Shown piece by piece: positions 59,918 to 64,000 of a stretch of DNA of 64,000 bases. The notes under the pieces were generated by a model. The model saw only the letters and a program-made list of their open reading frames with translations. It had not been told where the DNA came from and did not search any database. The DNA comes from CAILUG01 sp038125665 (GTDB lineage Bacteria; Pseudomonadota; Gammaproteobacteria; Pseudomonadales; Pseudohongiellaceae), in the NCBI GenBank assembly GCA_038125665.1, contig JAYPEI010000004.1:1-64000 (forward strand), in the 5' to 3' direction. A program made the position numbers and the translations under genes. Numbering within the stretch: position 1 is the stretch's first letter; every line of letters starts with the position of its first letter.

Positions 59918-62035
59918 ATGTTAAGTGATGATGTAAAGTCTATTGTTCAAACTGCTTATTCCCAAATGTTGGAGAACTGCCAGCTGCAAGGTCGTAGTGG
60001 ACAGAAGCATATGATTGCTTCAATTGCTCGAACTCTGGCTAGAGCAGCTAATTCTGAAAATCAAGATCCTTCCATTTGTGTTATCGAGGCCGGGACAGGG
60101 ACAGGAAAAACACTGGCTTACCTTCTCTCTACACTGCCATTAGCAGCAGCGTCTGAAAAAAAAGTTGTCATTGCAACTGCCACAGTCGCCTTGCAAGAAC
60201 AGGTAATGTATAAAGACATTCCTGATTTACAACGGCACAGTAGTGTACGTTTCACATACGCGCTGGCAAAAGGGCGGGGTCGTTACCTGTGTCTTTCAAG
60301 GTTAGATAATGCTTTGAATCAGAGTAATAGTTCGCAGCAAGCTTTGCGTGATTTGTTTCAGATGCAAGTAGAGGATTCAGGGCAGATTGACGATATGCTG
60401 TATCGGCAAATGCTTGAAGAACTCTCATCAGGAAAATGGTCAGGAGATCGAGATGAATGGCTAGAGGGAATAAAAGACGAATCTTGGAGGCCCGTAGCAG
60501 TAGAGCCAGGTCAATGTAGTGGACCACGCTGTTCCTACTTCAGTAACTGTTGTTATTTCACATCACGTAATTCTTTGGAAAAAATAGACTGTGTCATAGC
60601 TAACCACGACTTAGTACTATCTGATCTTGCACTTGGAGGGGGAGTTGTATTACCTGCCCCCGAAGATTGTATTTATATTTTTGATGAAGCCCACCAATTA
60701 TGCAGAAAAAGTCTTAACCATTTTTCTTATTCACTTCGTGTACGTTCTATATCACTTTGGCTGGATCAATTTTCAGTTGTGCTATCTAGTTTGGCAGCTG
60801 AATATGCTCAAAGTAGCCGCTTACCAGAGCTTCTTGAAGGTGTTCGTGAACAAGCACAACACACTCAGTTAATGCTTCAAAATCTTTTATTGATGTTACA
60901 AGATTTTTCATTGGATGCAGAGATAACAAATGCTTTAGGTGAACAGAGCCAGTATGTTTTTGAAGGAGGAGTTGTTCCCGCAGACCTTTGCTCAGTGCTA
61001 GATACTGCTAGTACAGAGTTTGCCAGTTTGGCAACACGAGTACAGCGAGTGGAGGAACACTTGCAAGAAAATATAAACGAGGAGGCTGGAGGAGTATCCT
61101 CTTCAGAGGCCGAAGCCTTGTACTCCTTGTTTGGATCAGCCAGATTACGACTCGAAGCTGCTTATTCTTGCTGTATTCATTTTTCGCGAAAAGATGAAAG
61201 CCATGAGGTTCCCGATGCACGCTGGCTAAATTTTCTCGGTCAAGGCGAAGTTATTATATGTACTAGTCCTGTCACTGCTGGGCCCGATCTCTCTGAAAAC
61301 CTTTGGTCTACCTGTTATGCGGCGGTTCTTACTTCGGCCACCTTGTCTTCTGGAGGAGACTTTAGTTATTTTTCTGAGAGTGCTGGGTTACCCGAGAGTA
61401 CAGTATATGAAAGTATTGAAAGTCCCTTCGATTTTCAGGGACGCGCCACATTAAGAATGCCAAGGTTTGGTTTTGATCCAACAGACAATAATGCACACAC
61501 ACAAGCAGTGCTGGAAGCTATAACCTCTATCTTAAATAACGAGCGAGGAGTACTAGTCTTATACAGTTCGCGCCGACAGATGTTTGAGGTATTAGAAGGT
61601 CTCGATAGTGGTTTGCGTCGAACTGTTTTATGTCAAGACGATTATGGTAAACAGGAACTATTGCGTTTGCATAAAGAAGCTATCGATAAAGGAGCAAGCT
61701 CATGTATCTTTGGTTTAGCTTCTATGGCGGAGGGTATTGACCTACCCGGAGATTATTGTAGTCATGTTGTGATAGCAAAAATACCATTTCCTGTGCCGAA
61801 CGATCCTGTAGATCAAACTTTATCTAAATGGATTAAAGCCAGAGGTCGTAACCCCTTTCAAGTGCTTGCCATTCCTGAGGCAGCACTGCGTCTGGTACAA
61901 GCAAGCGGGCGACTATTGCGAAGAGAAACCGATAGTGGCCGGATTACTATTTTGGATCAGCGTTTGTTTCAAAAGCCCTACGGTAGGCAGCTTTTGGCTG
62001 CGTTGCCACCATTCCATAGGGAGTATCTCAATTAG
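59918..62035 (+). CDS. dinG: ATP-dependent DNA helicase DinG
   Basis: The 705-residue superfamily 2 helicase has Walker A EAGTGTGKTLAYL near residue 60, DEAH box FDEAHQL near 253 and motif VI QASGRLLRR near 660. Cysteines in RYLCLSRL, GQCSGPRC and SNCCYF can bind the 4Fe-4S cluster of XPD-like helicases. It unwinds 5'-tailed DNA and R-loops. It ends three bases before the convergent SMP-30 gene. Confidence 0.92.
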   Translation: MLSDDVKSIVQTAYSQMLENCQLQGRSGQKHMIASIARTLARAANSENQDPSICVIEAGTGTGKTLAYLLSTLPLAAASEKKVVIATATVALQEQVMYKDIPDLQRHSSVRFTYALAKGRGRYLCLSRLDNALNQSNSSQQALRDLFQMQVEDSGQIDDMLYRQMLEELSSGKWSGDRDEWLEGIKDESWRPVAVEPGQCSGPRCSYFSNCCYFTSRNSLEKIDCVIANHDLVLSDLALGGGVVLPAPEDCIYIFDEAHQLCRKSLNHFSYSLRVRSISLWLDQFSVVLSSLAAEYAQSSRLPELLEGVREQAQHTQLMLQNLLLMLQDFSLDAEITNALGEQSQYVFEGGVVPADLCSVLDTASTEFASLATRVQRVEEHLQENINEEAGGVSSSEAEALYSLFGSARLRLEAAYSCCIHFSRKDESHEVPDARWLNFLGQGEVIICTSPVTAGPDLSENLWSTCYAAVLTSATLSSGGDFSYFSESAGLPESTVYESIESPFDFQGRATLRMPRFGFDPTDNNAHTQAVLEAITSILNNERGVLVLYSSRRQMFEVLEGLDSGLRRTVLCQDDYGKQELLRLHKEAIDKGASSCIFGLASMAEGIDLPGDYCSHVVIAKIPFPVPNDPVDQTLSKWIKARGRNPFQVLAIPEAALRLVQASGRLLRRETDSGRITILDQRLFQKPYGRQLLAALPPFHREYLN

Positions 62036-62038
62036 GTT

Positions 62039-63058
62039 TTATTTTGGACGTGCCTGAAAACCAGGTGTTTGCATATCGAGTGTGTAAATAGTCATGGCAA
62101 TATTACGAATCCCCTCAGGTGTAGTCCAAGGTTTACCATCCGGCCCCACTGCTCCCATCATACCTACATAGAGTTGTTTTTTCTCAGGTCCTGCAAATGC
62201 GGCAGTAATGGGCGGCCGAGGAGTTGGTATAGTTCCGAGCCATTCACCAGCTTCACTGACTACATGAATTCCCAGGCCAGCAGTTATGTATAGAAGGCCT
62301 TCGTTATCTAGGGCGATGCCATCAGTAAAAGTTTCATCCCCGAGTACTACAAAATCACGGCGATTGCTGGTATTACTTTGAGTATCTACATCAAAAACAA
62401 CTATTCTGTCTCTATTTGTAACATACAATTTGTCCATGTCTCGACTTAACATCAAGCCATTGGTAAAAATATCTTCTTCAGCCACGATAGAGACAAGTCC
62501 CTCCGTGCTAACATGATACAAACCTATACTAGTAAAAAAAGCGCCACCATTGCCATCTGCGATAAGATCATTAAGTCTTCCCAAGGGACGGCCATCAGCA
62601 AAACTGTGAGCCAATAAACGAACCTCAGGAGCAATTTGCATCACTTTAGTTAGCTCATTACATCCAGCAAGCTCGTCATTCATCGGTTCAGTACAAGTAC
62701 GCTGTACAGTAAAAACTCGTCCCTCACTGTCTATCGAGACTGAACCAGGTCCATTCATATTTTCAAAAACTGTGAATTCATCGCCTGAAAAGTTAATTTT
62801 TTTAATCTTGTCGGTTTGCTCCTGAGCAAACATCAGCCCGCCATCATTTGTACCAACCATTCCATCAGCAGTGAAAAAATCAGCCCAAACCAGTTGCCAA
62901 GGAGTTCCTTCAGCCACTACTCCGGGAATCGCGTATACCTTCGCTTCTTTTTCTCCCGCTAGTAATGCTTCTGCTACAGAGCTATTCATTAATCCAGGAT
63001 GGAATATAGTCCCGAATAGGCTAATGAGAGTGAGTCTTGTGGTTAGTTTCATGTTCAT
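62039..63058 (-). CDS. Exported SMP-30/gluconolactonase-like protein
   Basis: The 339-residue protein has an N-terminal signal peptide and a six-bladed propeller of the SMP-30/LRE group (GPGSVSIDSEGRVFT, RLNDLIADGNGGAFFTSIG, TNGLMLSRDMDKLYVTN, DGIALDNEGLLYITAG). The RLNDLI and TNGL segments supply the metal ligands Asn and Asp. A lactonase acting on sugar lactones is likely and would fit the PQQ dehydrogenases, whose products are often lactones, but no direct link is shown. Confidence 0.82.
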   Translation of the reverse strand: MNMKLTTRLTLISLFGTIFHPGLMNSSVAEALLAGEKEAKVYAIPGVVAEGTPWQLVWADFFTADGMVGTNDGGLMFAQEQTDKIKKINFSGDEFTVFENMNGPGSVSIDSEGRVFTVQRTCTEPMNDELAGCNELTKVMQIAPEVRLLAHSFADGRPLGRLNDLIADGNGGAFFTSIGLYHVSTEGLVSIVAEEDIFTNGLMLSRDMDKLYVTNRDRIVVFDVDTQSNTSNRRDFVVLGDETFTDGIALDNEGLLYITAGLGIHVVSEAGEWLGTIPTPRPPITAAFAGPEKKQLYVGMMGAVGPDGKPWTTPEGIRNIAMTIYTLDMQTPGFQARPK

Positions 63059-63101
63059 AGATTCCTTCTTTGTGATTTTGTTTCTGATTTCTTGATTTTT
63101 A

Positions 63102-63974
63102 TCACAAGTTTGTTTGTATTACTTGTGAAAAAGCTAAAATTGTTACAGGCTCGACCATATAACCACTACTGTTTTCTATAATTTGCGTCAAGATTGGCAT
63201 GCCTGCTCTCACCTTACCTAAAATAGTTAAACGACCATTTAACCAAGGGGCATCAGTCGTGAGAATATTCAGGGCACCACTATAATTTAAGGGGCCAGTA
63301 GTAGAAAAACTAATGGTTCCTTGAGTAGCTGCATGAGTGCGTACTTGCTCTTGATAACGATAGCCCCATAATTCATAGAAGTCTCTAAGAGTCATCTGAC
63401 TTAGCCGTGTCCTTACCTCGGAGCTTTTAGTTTCTAAGGTATCTTGATCTCGAATATGCATGCTCTGATATAAAGGAAGTAATACACGAGACTGAAAATC
63501 TTCTTGCGTATTTATACCCAGAAAAGGCAAAGGTTTACCTTCCTCATCAAATACCGGAATTTGGTGAAGCCCTAGGGCCACAGCATTGATTTCCGATGAT
63601 AAGGCCGGGAGTGATGCTTGTAGTGATTTAGTCGTTAGTGTCAGTTGATCATTAGCGGGTGCCAATTCTAAGCCAGCATAATGATTATCAGCTATGAGAG
63701 CTAATAGAGCTTGGACTTGTTCTGGGGCCTCTCTAGGAAAAAGTTCTATAACAACATCGCCTCTTGTTGTCTGTAGCAGCAGTAAGGTATTGGTTGGATC
63801 TTGAACAGGGATTTCGGTCACTACACCATTTAATCTTAATGACATGGGATTAAGCACTTCACTGCTCGGGGTGACCAGGTTTTGGGCAAGTGTCAAGCTA
63901 CTAGAACAGCACAAGGTAAGCAGGAGGTTTTTAATTAGGGCGTCTGATAGATATGACTGAGTGACTTTTTTCAT
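63102..63974 (-). CDS. Cyclophilin-fold periplasmic protein, catalytic residues not conserved
   Basis: The protein of about 290 residues has a signal peptide (to LTLAQ), a cyclophilin N-terminal strand pair (LLLQTTRGDVVIELFPREAPEQV) and, after an insertion of roughly 100 residues, the C-terminal half (GTISFSTTGPLNYSGALNIL, WLNGRLTILGKVRAGMPIL). The FHR and QFF positions used for prolyl isomerisation are replaced, so activity is doubtful. I use the ATG at 63974; an ATG at 63998 is possible and the frame could continue beyond the window. Confidence 0.7.
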   Translation of the reverse strand: MKKVTQSYLSDALIKNLLLTLCCSSSLTLAQNLVTPSSEVLNPMSLRLNGVVTEIPVQDPTNTLLLLQTTRGDVVIELFPREAPEQVQALLALIADNHYAGLELAPANDQLTLTTKSLQASLPALSSEINAVALGLHQIPVFDEEGKPLPFLGINTQEDFQSRVLLPLYQSMHIRDQDTLETKSSEVRTRLSQMTLRDFYELWGYRYQEQVRTHAATQGTISFSTTGPLNYSGALNILTTDAPWLNGRLTILGKVRAGMPILTQIIENSSGYMVEPVTILAFSQVIQTNL

Positions 63975-64000
63975 ATGGGTTTTCTTAACTGTTGCCATAT

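Overview
The window is a chromosomal segment of a gammaproteobacterium, probably a free-living aerobic marine heterotroph. The first 15 kb carry the tuf-S10-spc-alpha ribosomal order with proteins very close to those of Escherichia and Pseudomonas. The rest holds house-keeping genes in small transcription units together with many exported enzymes: two PQQ-dependent quinohemoproteins, a DUF5916 barrel, a formylglycine-generating-enzyme homologue, a peptide transporter, a carboxylesterase and an SMP-30 protein. The mix recalls oligotrophic marine lineages such as the OM182/Pseudohongiellaceae group, but this placement is inference only. I see no insertion sequence, prophage, CRISPR array or rRNA gene.

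Layout. 1-14915: end of tuf, then rpsJ to rplQ, closed by a strong terminator at 14990-15016. 15156-22910: DUF5916 outer-membrane protein, FGE-like protein divergent from a POT peptide transporter, lipoprotein PQQ dehydrogenase and an NTF2-like protein. 22920-31869: carboxylesterase; a glycine-zipper/PepSY/two-component envelope operon; a compact reverse operon of aminotransferase, rhodanese, GH84-type glycosidase and DUF167; a DUF481 barrel. 31849-35864: pgi, tRNA-Thr(UGT), and a coupled pair of unknown envelope proteins. 36110-42636: AT-rich region with two DnaA boxes, thioesterase, Bcp, alpha/beta hydrolase, a small catabolic-looking cluster (SnoaL-like, CMD, two beta-hydroxyacid dehydrogenases, MBL hydrolase) and an HNH endonuclease. 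42696-49853: MORN protein, pdxH, PPi-type phosphofructokinase, mpl, Lon-N protein, two small membrane proteins, trypsin-like protease, LysR regulator. 49965-63974: GT2, cyclopropane synthase, second PQQ dehydrogenase, pyrB, sbcB, Nramp-like transporter, PlsC-like acyltransferase, dinG, SMP-30 protein and a degenerate cyclophilin.

How it works together. The ribosomal block is one long run with a textbook promoter before rpsJ (197-225). It has an unusually large, hairpin-rich spacer between rpsJ and rplC and other structured spacers before rplN, rplR, rpsM and rpsD, which suggests that feedback control of ribosomal proteins is laid out differently from Escherichia coli. The metabolic genes point to oxidation of alcohols or sugars in the periplasm through PQQ enzymes, use of peptides, and reversible PPi-linked glycolysis (pgi plus PPi-PFK).

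The features most worth a second look are the rpsJ-rplC RNA region, the four-codon leader ORF before rplN, the G9 tract inside the peptide transporter gene, the paired DnaA boxes near 36201-36221, the membrane-anchored FGE homologue with intact catalytic cysteines, and the Nramp-like protein that lacks the metal-binding motifs.
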